Shown here one piece after another: positions 8,402-15,978 of a stretch of 64,000 nt of DNA. Made by a program: the position numbers and the translations under genes. The notes beneath the pieces were generated by a model. It ran no database searches. It was not told where the DNA came from and was given only the letters and a program-made list of their open reading frames with translations. Location of the stretch: NCBI RefSeq assembly GCF_000733775.1, contig NZ_JPOE01000002.1, positions 1,426,001-1,490,000 of the forward strand. Reading direction: 5' to 3'. Positions within the stretch are counted from its first letter, which is position 1. Each line of letters opens with the position of its first letter. The stretch is from Thiomonas sp. FB-Cd. Its GTDB lineage: Bacteria; Pseudomonadota; Gammaproteobacteria; Burkholderiales; Burkholderiaceae_C.

Positions 8402-8674
8402 ACTGGTATTTTATCCAGCCTGGAGAGGAACAACAAGCGAAAACCGCCCGCTTGATCCCCTCCTGCCCGGACGGCTTCGCCTGAGCGACGCTGTGCGTCG
8501 GGCCGGGCGAGGAAGGGGAATGCGCGGGCATTTGTTCATCTCGGGCCTGCGGGCGTCATACGACGTGTTGCACTGGTCGAAGGCATTCCCGGACCGTAGA
8601 GTGCCAGTCTGACCAAGTGTCGGTGTGCCGCCCAACTCCGACTGATTGCCCCTGCTTACACCCAGGGCGAGTGA

Positions 8675-8703
8675 AGCCCCTCACTGCCGAAGCAGGAGGG
8701 GCT
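8675..8703 (-). terminator. Stable stem-loop with UUCG tetraloop after the HTH gene
   Basis: On the minus strand AGCCCCTC-CTGC-TTCG-GCAG-TGAGGGGCT folds into a 12-bp stem with one bulge and a UUCG loop, five bases beyond the stop of the gene at 8708. The following T-run is poor, so termination could be partial. Confidence 0.5.
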
Positions 8704-8707
8704 CGAA

Positions 8708-9226
8708 TCAACCTTGTTGCCTGCGCACCTTGAGCATCGCACCGTCGCGCGCAATCTGCGCGTGCATAGCCGCCATCTGATTGGCAACATCCCGTGCATT
8801 CAGCTCATCTGCGAGCAATTTCCGCCCCGTCGCCTTCTCGTACATCTTGACCACGCAGTACTTCGACTGCGCTGACGCGGACCGCAGCTGAGCTGTCAGC
8901 ATGCCGGACCATTCCGGGTCATTGGCGATGTACTGGATCGCCGGCTCCAGCATCTTGGCACCGAACCGGCCCATTTCAAAAAAATCGTCCGGCTTCAACC
9001 GCCCCGCCATCATCAAAACTGCCAGCCGCGGCACGCGTAAATAGACCGCGCACGCTCCGGCAAAGTCATCAGAAATCTGGTCAACCTTGCGCAACCCGGA
9101 CATCAGCAAATTGATATACGGATAGCTGTAGCCCAGCGCCTCGGCCACCCGTGGCGCTGTGGCCCGCGCGCGACATCGCGCGACGCCCGGCGACCGGATG
9201 GCACTGACAGAGTCACTGACATCCAC
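8708..9226 (-). CDS. Putative helix-turn-helix protein beside the tRNA-Asn repeat
   Basis: 172 residues. The segment RVAEALGYSYPYINLLMSGLRK resembles an XRE-type helix-turn-helix. The rest is helical with no signal or membrane segment. The N-terminus is uncertain: a frame beginning at the ATG at 9222 (MSVTLSVPSGRR) looks more natural for the first 17 residues, and would require a one-base shift near 9165 to join the HTH frame. The 5' end may therefore be damaged. It lies 73 bases from the 9299 att copy, where an integrase or excisionase would be expected, but it has no recombinase motif. Likely a regulator left from the outer unit. Confidence 0.5.
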   Translation of the reverse strand: MDVSDSVSAIRSPGVARCRARATAPRVAEALGYSYPYINLLMSGLRKVDQISDDFAGACAVYLRVPRLAVLMMAGRLKPDDFFEMGRFGAKMLEPAIQYIANDPEWSGMLTAQLRSASAQSKYCVVKMYEKATGRKLLADELNARDVANQMAAMHAQIARDGAMLKVRRQQG

Positions 9227-9298
9227 CCGGCGTCGGGCCTGAAAAGCATCAAGGCCTGACAGCTTGCGCTGTAAGGCCTTGATTTTACTCTGGTTTTC

Positions 9299-9345
9299 TT
9301 GGCTCCCCGACCTGGGCTCGAACCAGGGACCTGCGGATTAACAGT
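9299..9345 (-). repeat. att repeat: copy of the tRNA-Asn 3' end
   Basis: 47 bases identical to 17762-17808, covering CCA through the anticodon loop side of tRNA-Asn, then diverging. It marks the distal junction of the inner element and the proximal junction of the outer unit. Confidence 0.9.
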
Positions 9346-9851
9346 TCCCCGAATGCTATATTTGGCAGCACATCGCAACACGAAACAATAGGAAAATCCG
9401 GCACATAGGCGATTCTCTGTTTTGTGGCGTGCTGTGGATAACTGCCATTTTTTGCCCCTGAGTGTCCCGCCAGTGTCCCGCAGCTCGGCGGCTTCGCTTG
9501 GATCGCCATTGCACGGGCGATTGAGGAGAGGTTGAAAGGCCGCGTCGGAAACCCCGCGCTGACTCCAATTAGGGAAAAATTTCCACAATTGGACACTGGC
9601 AGGTCCCGCGACCTCGCTGTCGAGAAGTCCGGCTTTGGCTCGAGCAAAACCTACGAGGCAGCCAACCGCGCCGTGGACACGCTTCCTGCGACGCTGGTAA
9701 ACGCCTTGGATGATGGGCGGCTCGATTGCATGGGGTTGGTTTCCCCAGCAGCCCGATAGCTGGCGCATCAATGCGTTGGTGCTGCGGGGCGAACTTGCCA
9801 ATGTCACATCCGTCGCCGCTGGTCTTAGCGTATGACTCAAGTTCGGCGAAA
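9346..9851. other. Left end of the inner element, no supported gene
   Basis: About 500 bases, AT-richer near 9346-9460. Open frames on both strands lack family resemblance and overlap each other. It contains the repeat at 9458-9480 that recurs near the other end of the element. Confidence 0.5.
9458..9480 (+). repeat. Subterminal direct repeat, possible integrase arm site (left)
   Basis: CTGAGTG(T)CCCGCCAGTGTCCC followed by G, repeated at 17692-17714 with one internal and one terminal difference. Repeats near both ends of tyrosine-recombinase elements often serve as arm-type binding sites. That role is inferred. Confidence 0.5.
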
Positions 9852-10928
9852 TCAGGCTGGCTCGACGACAGTCTCTCCAGCAGGCGAACTCTCTTCTTTG
9901 CGTTCAGATGTCCGAAACCCAAAGTGGCGTTTGATCTTGAGAAACGGCAACTCGATAAAACGAAAGGAGAACATCGCTGAAAGATATGAAAAAACAAAAA
10001 TCGCGGCATCAAGAGCAATAACTTGCGGGCGCCCGTGCGCAGACACATGTGCCTTGGCTAAAAGAAGAATCGGGTAATGCCAAAGATACCAACCGTACGA
10101 TATCCGTCCTGTATAAACGAGAAGTTTTAACGATAAAAATCGTTTGATCCATGAATCGCCTTGAAGTGCAATGACGATCCACGCCGCAAAAAATGCAGCA
10201 ATGCTGAGTCCTATCGTCTCTGTAAATCGTGCATCGTAGGGCAATAAAAGGAAAATCGCAAGGATGGCGATCGCTGGAACAGTGACCGTTTTTCTTGCTA
10301 GTTCTTTGACGTTAGTCCAGGGCATAAAGGCTATAAAACATCCCATGAGCAAGCCATCGGAATGTGTATCAAAGCCGTTGTAGGTTCGCTCTGCGCTTGC
10401 GCCGGAAATAGCAAGAAGCGATCTCCACGCAATAATGGAAATGATTCCAATAAATAAAAATCGTTTTGAATTTTTATTTCTCAGAAATAAAAATAATAAT
10501 GGCCAAAGAAGATAAAATTGCTCTTCCATTGATAAAGACCATGTATGCCCTAGGAGCCCTTCTGAAAACCAGCCAAATGCTCGGTTCCAATTCATCAGAT
10601 AAAAGCCCGAAAGCACGGCTGCACGAAGGTAATCTACCCTGTGCGCAGGGTTCGGGGAAGCGATCGCTACAGCAACTTGAAATGCCAGCAAGCAAACGAG
10701 CGCAGGTGCGAGTCGCAAAAGACGCCGAAGGTAAAAATTGCGAAAATTTATTGTCCCTTGTTGAGACTCTTCATCGATTAGAAGGCTTGTAATTAAATAG
10801 CCGCTAAGAACGAAAAAAATATCAACTCCCGCCCACCCGCCGGGTACATAAGTGTTAGATATGTGAAAAAGTACGACGGCAAGGATGGCGATCGCCCTTA
10901 ACCCATCAAGAGATGGCTCATATTTCAT
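9852..10928 (-). CDS. Acyltransferase 3 (OafA/YrhL-like) membrane protein
   Basis: 358 residues from MKYEPSLDGLRAIAILAV, the usual beginning of acyltransferase-3 proteins. The longer TTG-initiated form to 10967 is less likely. Around ten hydrophobic segments, the family FFVLSGYLIT motif, YLRRLLRLAPAL and WSLSMEEQFYLLWP with its conserved Glu are present. Such enzymes transfer acetyl or other acyl groups from the cytoplasm onto envelope carbohydrates. Base composition is clearly more AT-rich than every neighbour, showing recent transfer. As element cargo it could modify O-antigen and block phage adsorption, but that is inference. Confidence 0.9.
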   Translation of the reverse strand: MKYEPSLDGLRAIAILAVVLFHISNTYVPGGWAGVDIFFVLSGYLITSLLIDEESQQGTINFRNFYLRRLLRLAPALVCLLAFQVAVAIASPNPAHRVDYLRAAVLSGFYLMNWNRAFGWFSEGLLGHTWSLSMEEQFYLLWPLLFLFLRNKNSKRFLFIGIISIIAWRSLLAISGASAERTYNGFDTHSDGLLMGCFIAFMPWTNVKELARKTVTVPAIAILAIFLLLPYDARFTETIGLSIAAFFAAWIVIALQGDSWIKRFLSLKLLVYTGRISYGWYLWHYPILLLAKAHVSAHGRPQVIALDAAIFVFSYLSAMFSFRFIELPFLKIKRHFGFRTSERKEESSPAGETVVEPA

Positions 10929-11052
10929 AATGTTCAATGCACGATTTGGTTTTTGAGTTGTAGGCAAGTCTACCTTGGGTACACTTGCCTTTGGCGTCCG
11001 GTATCAGCGTCTCCGCCTGGATCACCAGACCTTGCGCATCATGCGACGGCCT

Positions 11053-11595
11053 TTAGGGAGTGACAAAACTCACTCGGCCTGAATTTCCGGCGAGCTGGCG
11101 CATCAGATCGCTGGCGCTGGTGAGCAATTCTGGGTCCGGCTCCACGTCCTTAGCGGTCAGCACTCGCGCATGGCTGGACAGCTCTGCGCCGACTCCGCGC
11201 AGCAGCTCGTCAGGGTCAAGGCCGATGCTGGCGCAGGCGTCGGCGTAGGCGATCCAATACGCCTTGATGCTGGCGGCGACTTCCTCGATGCGCTCGGTCA
11301 GGCGGTCGAACTCGTCGGGGTCGCACTCGTCGCCAGTGGTCATGTGGACCAGCAACCCCAGGTGCGCGACGTAGCGGATAACCTCCGGCTCGATCAGCAG
11401 CGCGGCATGCAGCGCCATGCGCTCGGCGCAGTTCAGCAGCCTGCGGAACTCCAGATCGTGCGCGCGGTAGGTATGCACCGGGGCGGTGTCGCCCAGGCGG
11501 TCGGCCTCGGCTTCGTCGCGCCGACCCAGTGCCGCGATCATGGCGACGACGCGCTGCTGCGGCGTCAGGGTCGAATACATCTTGTCGGTCAGCAT
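11053..11595 (-). CDS. Hypothetical protein of the integrative element
   Basis: 180 residues, acidic and helical, no signal or membrane segment. It starts MLTDKMYSTLTPQQRVVAMI, and the middle (DEFDRLTERIEEVAASIKAYW) is predicted coiled or helical. I do not recognise the family. It is separated from the upstream gene by three bases and is in the operon of replication genes. An accessory function in element replication or regulation is possible but unproven. Confidence 0.65.
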   Translation of the reverse strand: MLTDKMYSTLTPQQRVVAMIAALGRRDEAEADRLGDTAPVHTYRAHDLEFRRLLNCAERMALHAALLIEPEVIRYVAHLGLLVHMTTGDECDPDEFDRLTERIEEVAASIKAYWIAYADACASIGLDPDELLRGVGAELSSHARVLTAKDVEPDPELLTSASDLMRQLAGNSGRVSFVTP

Positions 11596-11598
11596 GGG

Positions 11599-11880
11599 TC
11601 AGTCCTTCGTCAGTTGCGCCCGTAGAGCGCGCTCCAGCGCCTCGGTGCGCTGCTCCAGCTCGCGGGTCTCGAAGATGCGGACCATCTGACCCAGGACGTA
11701 GGCAAACTTGGTGCCGTCCGAAGGGTCCAGGCTGCCGTCGCGCATGTCGTTGTAGACCCGGCCCAGCTCTAGCCGGATGTCGTCGATGGAGTGCAGGCGG
11801 ACACGATCACGCCGGGGGGTAGGGTCCAGCACCTCGCCAGTAACGACGCGCAGCGCGGCGGTTTTCGGTTTCGTGCTCAT
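11599..11880 (-). CDS. Small hypothetical protein of the integrative element
   Basis: 93 residues: a basic N-terminus (MSTKPKTAALRVVTGEVLDP) and a helical, charged C-terminus (LELGRVYNDMRDG...RELEQRTEALERALRAQL). It overlaps the RuvC-like gene by four bases (ATGA), indicating translational coupling. The family is not identified. Genes of similar appearance accompany replication modules in phages and satellites. Confidence 0.65.
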   Translation of the reverse strand: MSTKPKTAALRVVTGEVLDPTPRRDRVRLHSIDDIRLELGRVYNDMRDGSLDPSDGTKFAYVLGQMVRIFETRELEQRTEALERALRAQLTKD

Positions 11881-12347
11881 GTCGTCGTCCTCCCTTGCAA
11901 CGCGAGCAATAGAGCCTCGGCGCGGCCATCGTCTTTGACGCGGGTCAGGTGGTCGGCGGCGCCGGGGATCAGCCGCTTGCAGATCGCAACCGATGCCCTC
12001 TTGTCGGCGCCTGCGGGTATCCCTGCACGACGCTTCCAGACTGCCGGCTGGATCAGGTCATGCGGCAACCCGAGCGCGGCCAGCACGGCGGTAATGCTGC
12101 CGAAGGTGTGCCCGAATGAGAATGCGCCGGTCGGCCCCTCGCCAAGACGTGCGCCGACCCTCTCCGCCATCGTGAACGCGGGTAGATGCTGGCGCAGGAT
12201 GCCCGCGAGCGCAGCGGCGTCGATCTGCCGGCGCCCGGTCGTCGTCGGCAGTGTCGGCATGTCGTAGACCGCGATGAACTCGCCGCCGTCGCCGATGAAT
12301 CCCACGGCGCCAGCCAGGCCGGGGTCGATTCCACAGATTACGGCCAT
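11877..12347 (-). CDS. RuvC-like Holliday-junction resolvase of phage type
   Basis: 156 residues from MAVICGIDPGLAGAVGF. GIDPG with the catalytic Asp is the hallmark of RuvC-fold resolvases, and GRAEALLLAL near the C-terminus provides the later acidic position. SFGHTFGSITAVLAALGLPH and VWKRRAGIP are the usual phage-resolvase middle motifs. An upstream ATG at 12371 would add eight residues (MLINWKSI). I prefer 12347 because the family motif starts there. It probably resolves branched intermediates of element replication or excision. Confidence 0.85.
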   Translation of the reverse strand: MAVICGIDPGLAGAVGFIGDGGEFIAVYDMPTLPTTTGRRQIDAAALAGILRQHLPAFTMAERVGARLGEGPTGAFSFGHTFGSITAVLAALGLPHDLIQPAVWKRRAGIPAGADKRASVAICKRLIPGAADHLTRVKDDGRAEALLLALQGRTTT

Positions 12348-12379
12348 GATTGATTTCCAGTTGATTAACAATCAAGTTT

Positions 12380-12760
12380 TCAAGCGGCGGCGCGCTGGAT
12401 CGTCTCGACGGCCTGCCGCTCGGCCTCGATGTCGTCCTCGATGTCCGGCCACGGTGCGGCACGCTCGACTGGCCACGCCTGCGCATAGCTCCGGGGCTTA
12501 GGGATCGGCGCGACGGTCAGCAGTAGCGTTAGCCCTCGGGCGGTGACGACAGCCCAGGTCGCCGAGCTGGTCGCCGTGGTCAGGCGCCACGCGGACCAGT
12601 CCACCCCCTGCGCCGATCCATCGCCGTGCGCGGCCAGTAGTGCGGCCAGGTCGTCGCCGTTATTCGCTGGCACTGTTGCGACTGCGACTGTTGCGACTTT
12701 TGCGACCGTTGGCGCAGGGGATCGCGCCACGCCTTGGCGGATCAGGTCGGACAGGCTCAC
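12380..12760 (-). CDS. Hypothetical protein coupled to the primase gene
   Basis: 126 residues from a GTG at 12760 that overlaps the primase stop (GTGA). GGAGGG lies upstream inside the primase gene, a classical coupled start. MSLSDLIRQGVARSPAPTVA is followed by an Ala/Val-rich linker, then WSAWRLTTATSSATWAVVTA and a Pro-rich tail. No family recognised. The open frame extends upstream through the primase gene, but that part is a shadow. Confidence 0.6.
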   Translation of the reverse strand: MSLSDLIRQGVARSPAPTVAKVATVAVATVPANNGDDLAALLAAHGDGSAQGVDWSAWRLTTATSSATWAVVTARGLTLLLTVAPIPKPRSYAQAWPVERAAPWPDIEDDIEAERQAVETIQRAAA

Positions 12761-14922
12761 GATTCGCCCTCCTTGCGACTGCGACTGTTGCGACTTTCCC
12801 CTGCGTCGGTCGCATGGGTCGCAAGAGTCGCAGTCGCATGGCCTAGCAGTTGCGGATTCAGCTCGATGGTTCGCCGGTTGCCTTCTTTGACGACGCGAAC
12901 CCGATCCAGCCCTGTGAGCGCGTGCAGTGCGGCATCCAGGGTCGCGCCGTCGCGCAGCGGCCCGCACCGCTGAGCCGTCTTTCTCGAAACCTCGCGCGTC
13001 GCATGCTGCGTGCAGTAGGCCAGCACCCAAGCATCCAGCCGCGCGGCGTCGGCGACATCCGGGGATAGTGAAAACTCCCCAAGGAAGCGGCGCGCTTCGC
13101 TCAGGTGCCATGCAACGATGCGCGCGGCGCCGTTGAAAGCTTCCAGGGAGACAGCGCCGGGCGTGCCCTCGAACACATGGAACAGCAGCGCCAAGCGCGC
13201 CGCGTTGTCCGCCGTCTTGGATGCCACGTCGCGCACATCGGACAGTTCACCCCCGATGCACAGCATGCCCTCGATTCCATCATGAAAGGCCCGCCACGCC
13301 TCGAATGCGTCCGGCGCGAACCCGAGTAGGACAGGCTCCAGCTCGCCCGCGTCGTTCATCGGCAGCGCGGCCCGAAGAATCTCTGCCATGCGCCGGTTGA
13401 AGGTTGCCAGTGCCGGCCACTGCTCGGGTGCAGCTTGGAAAAAGCGCGTGCCCTGCGTCGATGCCGGCCATGCGACCAGGAAGCGGGCAAGGAACCCGAT
13501 CCCACGCGCAAGGCCAGCAGTGCGGTCGAAGAATTGCCGTAGGGTCAGCTCTTGCACTTGCAGCGCCATCGTCAGCCGAGCGCCGCGTACCGTGAACGAT
13601 CCGCCCTCCTTGCGTCGATCAATCGGAATGTCTCGACCGTCCCACAGTTGATTCAGGATCGAGAAATTGCGGGTCATGCTCTCGGCGCCCATGCCATGCG
13701 ATCCGAGTACGGTTCCGGCCTCGGAGCTGATAACGGCGGCGGTCGGCCACGCCTTGGACAGTCCCCAGGTCAGCGCCTCGGGGGTGGCGTCGCCGTACAG
13801 CAGTCGGGGAACTCGGGGCGGCTGCGGCTCGTCGTTGACCAGATCGCGCAGCTTCGCGGCCAGGTCGGCGGCGGATTTCCCATTGCGCGCGGCGGTTCGG
13901 ATTGCATCCTGTAGGCCGGATTTCTCGGCCTCCCATGCGGCCATCTCCGACTTGTACGCCTTGATCGCCGGCTTCGCGGCCTCGACCTGCTCAGCCTCGA
14001 AGTCGCGCAGCGCCTTGGTAAAAAATCCGTCCGCCGTGGTCTTGCGCTCGCCGGATTCCGCGATGGTCAGCATGAACAGCGAACACGGCCCCGTCAGCCG
14101 GTCGGCGCGCTTGATGTCGTGCAGCCCTTGCACAGCCACACTCACAGCCGACAGCGCGGCGGATGCGACCAGTGGAAGCGGCGCGCGGGTGAACCCTTGC
14201 ACCTCTTGGACTGCGGCCAGGATTCGCGCCGGCAGCGCGTCCAGGGGGTAGTCGTCCGGCTGCACCTCGGCGACCAGTTCCTGCGGCTCCGGCCACTGGT
14301 CGGCGACCTCGGACTGGATCACGGGCAGCGCCAGCACATGCTCGGCAGTGGCCTCGGGATGCGCCTCCAGCCATTCCGCTGCGTCGCCCTTCGGGGGTAG
14401 ATTCAGCCTCACCACGTCGATGATGCGAACCTCGGCAGCGATGCCTTGCAGCTTGGCGGCGACGGTCTGCGCGTACTTGGCGCCTGCGGCGTCGAAGTCC
14501 GGCCAGATCAGCACGCGCCGGCCTTGCAGCGGCGCCCAGTCGGCGGTGTCTGCGCTGCTGGCGCCGCCCGATGTGGTGGCGATGACGCCCAGCTTCACAA
14601 GCGCATCGGCGGCCTTCTCCCCCTCTGTCACGATCACCGCAGCATCGGGGTTTTGCGCCAGATCGTGCAAGCGATACAGCGGCTTGCCGGTCGGCGGCGC
14701 AGGCGGCTCGCTCAAGTTGTATTCGCCGGCAGCGTTGCGCACCATCGGTCGAATCCATTTCGGCTCGCTCGGATGTTCGGCACGGATGCGCCAGTAAATC
14801 GGCTCGCCGCTGGCGCTGGTGTATTCGTGCAGCCCGGTCGGCTTGAACCCTTTGCGCAGCACAGGCGCGGCCAGGCGGCGCGCGGCCTGTTGCGGGGTCT
14901 CGATGCGGTCGATTACTTCCAT
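12757..14922 (-). CDS. TOPRIM/DUF3987-type primase-helicase-like protein
   Basis: 721 residues. An N-terminal TOPRIM-like domain (VIVTEGEKAADALVKLG at about 95-111, IWPDFDAAGAKYA at about 138-150) supplies the acidic metal-binding positions of primases. The long remainder matches the DUF3987 type found in satellite and plasmid replication proteins, including ESGERKTTADGFF (Walker A-like) and VISSEAGTVLG. The zinc finger of the primase is on the neighbouring gene (14913-15245), which overlaps this one by ten bases. Together they probably initiate replication of the excised element. Confidence 0.85.
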   Translation of the reverse strand: MEVIDRIETPQQAARRLAAPVLRKGFKPTGLHEYTSASGEPIYWRIRAEHPSEPKWIRPMVRNAAGEYNLSEPPAPPTGKPLYRLHDLAQNPDAAVIVTEGEKAADALVKLGVIATTSGGASSADTADWAPLQGRRVLIWPDFDAAGAKYAQTVAAKLQGIAAEVRIIDVVRLNLPPKGDAAEWLEAHPEATAEHVLALPVIQSEVADQWPEPQELVAEVQPDDYPLDALPARILAAVQEVQGFTRAPLPLVASAALSAVSVAVQGLHDIKRADRLTGPCSLFMLTIAESGERKTTADGFFTKALRDFEAEQVEAAKPAIKAYKSEMAAWEAEKSGLQDAIRTAARNGKSAADLAAKLRDLVNDEPQPPRVPRLLYGDATPEALTWGLSKAWPTAAVISSEAGTVLGSHGMGAESMTRNFSILNQLWDGRDIPIDRRKEGGSFTVRGARLTMALQVQELTLRQFFDRTAGLARGIGFLARFLVAWPASTQGTRFFQAAPEQWPALATFNRRMAEILRAALPMNDAGELEPVLLGFAPDAFEAWRAFHDGIEGMLCIGGELSDVRDVASKTADNAARLALLFHVFEGTPGAVSLEAFNGAARIVAWHLSEARRFLGEFSLSPDVADAARLDAWVLAYCTQHATREVSRKTAQRCGPLRDGATLDAALHALTGLDRVRVVKEGNRRTIELNPQLLGHATATLATHATDAGESRNSRSRKEGES

Positions 14923-15245
14923 GCGACCCCCTCGACCCAGCAGCCCAAGCGCCGGCAGGCATCACGGAAACTGAGACCATCGCGGCGGCGCAGGAAGGCG
15001 ATCAGGTCCGATCCGCCCTCGCCACAGGCCATGCACCTGTACGCGCCGGTGTGCACGTTCACGCGCAGGCTCGGGCGCTTGTCGCCGTGGAAGGGGCACA
15101 GCGCATCGCGCCAGGTGCCGGCGCCCTTGAGCGAATCCAACTCGTCGCCGTAGAACTCGGCAGGGCTTGGCAGCCGGGCGCGGTCCAGGTGCCCGAGCGG
15201 ATTGCGCTGCTGGCGCTGGGGTGAGTAATGGCGCGCGGGCATCAT
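14913..15245 (-). CDS. CHC2 zinc-finger primase subunit
   Basis: 110 residues from the ATGATG at 15245. The zinc ribbon is clear: CPFHGDKRPSLRVN...YRCMACGEGG, the CHC2 pattern of DnaG-type primases, followed by DLIAFLRRRDGLSFRDACRR. The catalytic TOPRIM part is encoded separately by the next gene, so this is a split primase. It overlaps the upstream membrane microprotein gene (ATGA) and the downstream gene. Confidence 0.88.
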   Translation of the reverse strand: MMPARHYSPQRQQRNPLGHLDRARLPSPAEFYGDELDSLKGAGTWRDALCPFHGDKRPSLRVNVHTGAYRCMACGEGGSDLIAFLRRRDGLSFRDACRRLGCWVEGVAWK

Positions 15246-15355
15246 GGCCGGACCCCGAGCAACAGCGCCACGTCTGCGGCAAGCAAGCCGATGCAAAGCC
15301 CGATGTACACGGGCAGCGCCAGCCGGTTGATGACGGCATACAGGCGGGCGCGCAT
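15242..15355 (-). CDS. 37-residue single-pass membrane microprotein
   Basis: MRARLYAVINRL, then one hydrophobic span (about residues 13-34) and a short tail ending GVRP. The ATG overlaps the stop of the upstream HTH gene (TAATG) and its own stop overlaps the next start (ATGA), so it is locked into the operon by coupling at both ends. This makes it likely to be translated. A small membrane protein at this place could signal between regulation and replication or affect helper phage entry. Function unknown. Confidence 0.65.
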   Translation of the reverse strand: MRARLYAVINRLALPVYIGLCIGLLAADVALLLGVRP

Positions 15356-15612
15356 TACTTGCTCCCGGCGATGTTGCGTGCCCCACCCTGCGAAACCCAC
15401 TCGCGGAATTTTGGCAGGTCGATCAGGATCTTTCGACCGAAGCGACAGAGAATCCCGGTCCTTTCAAGCTCCTCGCCACGGTGAAAAATGAGGTGCCGCA
15501 GACCGCCTTGTGTGAGTGCTGGTTCATGCTTAGGCATATCGCCCACTGTGACAAAACGCGCAGACAGGTGCGAGCCGTCCTCGCCAACCGGCGATGCGAT
15601 GGGGTGGCTCAT
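15355..15612 (-). CDS. Excisionase-like small DNA-binding protein
   Basis: 85 residues. The C-terminal half reads ALTQGGLRHLIFHR...RTGILCRFGRKILID then LPKFREWVSQGG, the pattern of MerR/Xis-type winged-helix DNA-binding proteins. MPKHEPAL at residue 26 could be the true start, since the first 25 residues look less conserved. It begins one base after the AlpA-like gene stops. Probable role is directing excision or regulating the operon. Confidence 0.7.
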   Translation of the reverse strand: MSHPIASPVGEDGSHLSARFVTVGDMPKHEPALTQGGLRHLIFHRGEELERTGILCRFGRKILIDLPKFREWVSQGGARNIAGSK

Positions 15613-15613
15613 G

Positions 15614-15853
15614 TCAGACCTCCCCGTTCAGCAGTTTTTGAAGATCAGCAACGGCCCAATGCAGGCGGCCATTAATTCGGATCGGCGTGATGGGGCCTGA
15701 GCCTTCGCAAGCCCAGCGTCGAAGGGTTTGCGGCTGTCGCCCTAGAGCCTGCGCAGCTTCAGGCGTCGGCAGAATTTTCGCCAAGGTGTCGCGCAGTTGG
15801 GAGACGTGGTGTGGTGTGATGCGCGTGGGGCGCTGATGCGGCTTGTCGTTCAT
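15614..15853 (-). CDS. AlpA-family regulator
   Basis: 79 residues from MNDKPHQRP, or 89 from the upstream ATG at 15883. The core LPTPEAAQALGRQPQTLRRW...PIRINGRLHWAVADLQKLL is the winged-helix AlpA/excisionase-type fold used by satellites such as P4 to switch on integrase and excision. It is the first gene of the leftward operon and faces the candidate small RNA across the control region. Confidence 0.8.
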   Translation of the reverse strand: MNDKPHQRPTRITPHHVSQLRDTLAKILPTPEAAQALGRQPQTLRRWACEGSGPITPIRINGRLHWAVADLQKLLNGEV

Positions 15854-15941
15854 GGTGGCATTTCCAATCAAAAAGATCGTCAATGCCGAAGCCTGTGTGC
15901 GGCGAAAATCTCGCTTATTGCGTAGGGGCGTCTAAATTTTC

Positions 15942-15971
15942 TTGACGCTTTGTTCGCAAGTCGCATACGCT
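15942..15971 (+). promoter_or_regulatory. Candidate sigma-70 promoter facing right
   Basis: TTGACG at 15942-15947, an 18-base spacer, then TACGCT at 15966-15971. It reads divergently from the AlpA operon into a transcript with no reading frame that ends at a terminator 110 bases later. Confidence 0.45.
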
Positions 15972-15978
15972 ACACACT

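Larger units (their letters stand above)
7101..8539 (-). mobile_element. TnpB-only IS200/IS605-family element, copy 2 (intact)
   Basis: 1439 bp, delimited by the restored reading frame of the disrupted yciI gene. There is no target-site duplication. The end next to the tnpB stop carries an imperfect hairpin (CCACTA-AACCGC / GCGGTT-G-TAGTGG). The other end carries GCCCGG...CCGGGC. It lacks a TnpA-type transposase, so it would need one supplied in trans. A third copy begins at 63964. Confidence 0.88.
6880..8612 (+). pseudogene. YciI-family gene split by insertion of the TnpB element
   Basis: The first 74 codons (6880-7100) encode MLFAVILHDKPGQGALRAEL... ending in ALLQSDPF. Joining 7100 to 8540 gives an unbroken frame that ends SGLRASYDVLHWSKAFPDRR then PV and TGA at 8610-8612. 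The rebuilt protein is 97 residues, the normal length of YciI-like proteins, and its DPF...GL...V.HW pattern matches the family's C-terminus. This fixes the insertion point exactly. YciI-like proteins are small dimeric alpha/beta proteins of largely unknown role. Confidence 0.85.
3810..9345. mobile_element. Outer, decayed integrated unit at tRNA-Asn
   Basis: Bounded by a 39-bp copy of the tRNA-Asn 3' end (3810-3848) and the 47-bp copy at 9299-9345. Content is typical of island debris: a broken HTH gene, MazEF, a DUF3563 gene, unknown ORFs and an insertion element. No integrase or replication gene remains. It may be an independent unit integrated earlier at the same tRNA, or a remnant left when a larger island split into tandem att segments. 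Confidence 0.6.

Noticed and set aside
7124..8455. 443-residue rightward open frame over the TnpB element
   Set aside because: Antisense to the intact tnpB. A truncated version also appears antisense to the dead copy, as expected for a shadow.
9299..9345. Possible tRNA-Asn duplicate at the middle repeat
   Set aside because: Same reasoning: the match ends after 47 bases and no 5' half follows.
9569..10048. 159-residue leftward frame and overlapping ORFs at the left end of the satellite
   Set aside because: Overlaps the acyltransferase end in another frame, has no RBS and no family resemblance.
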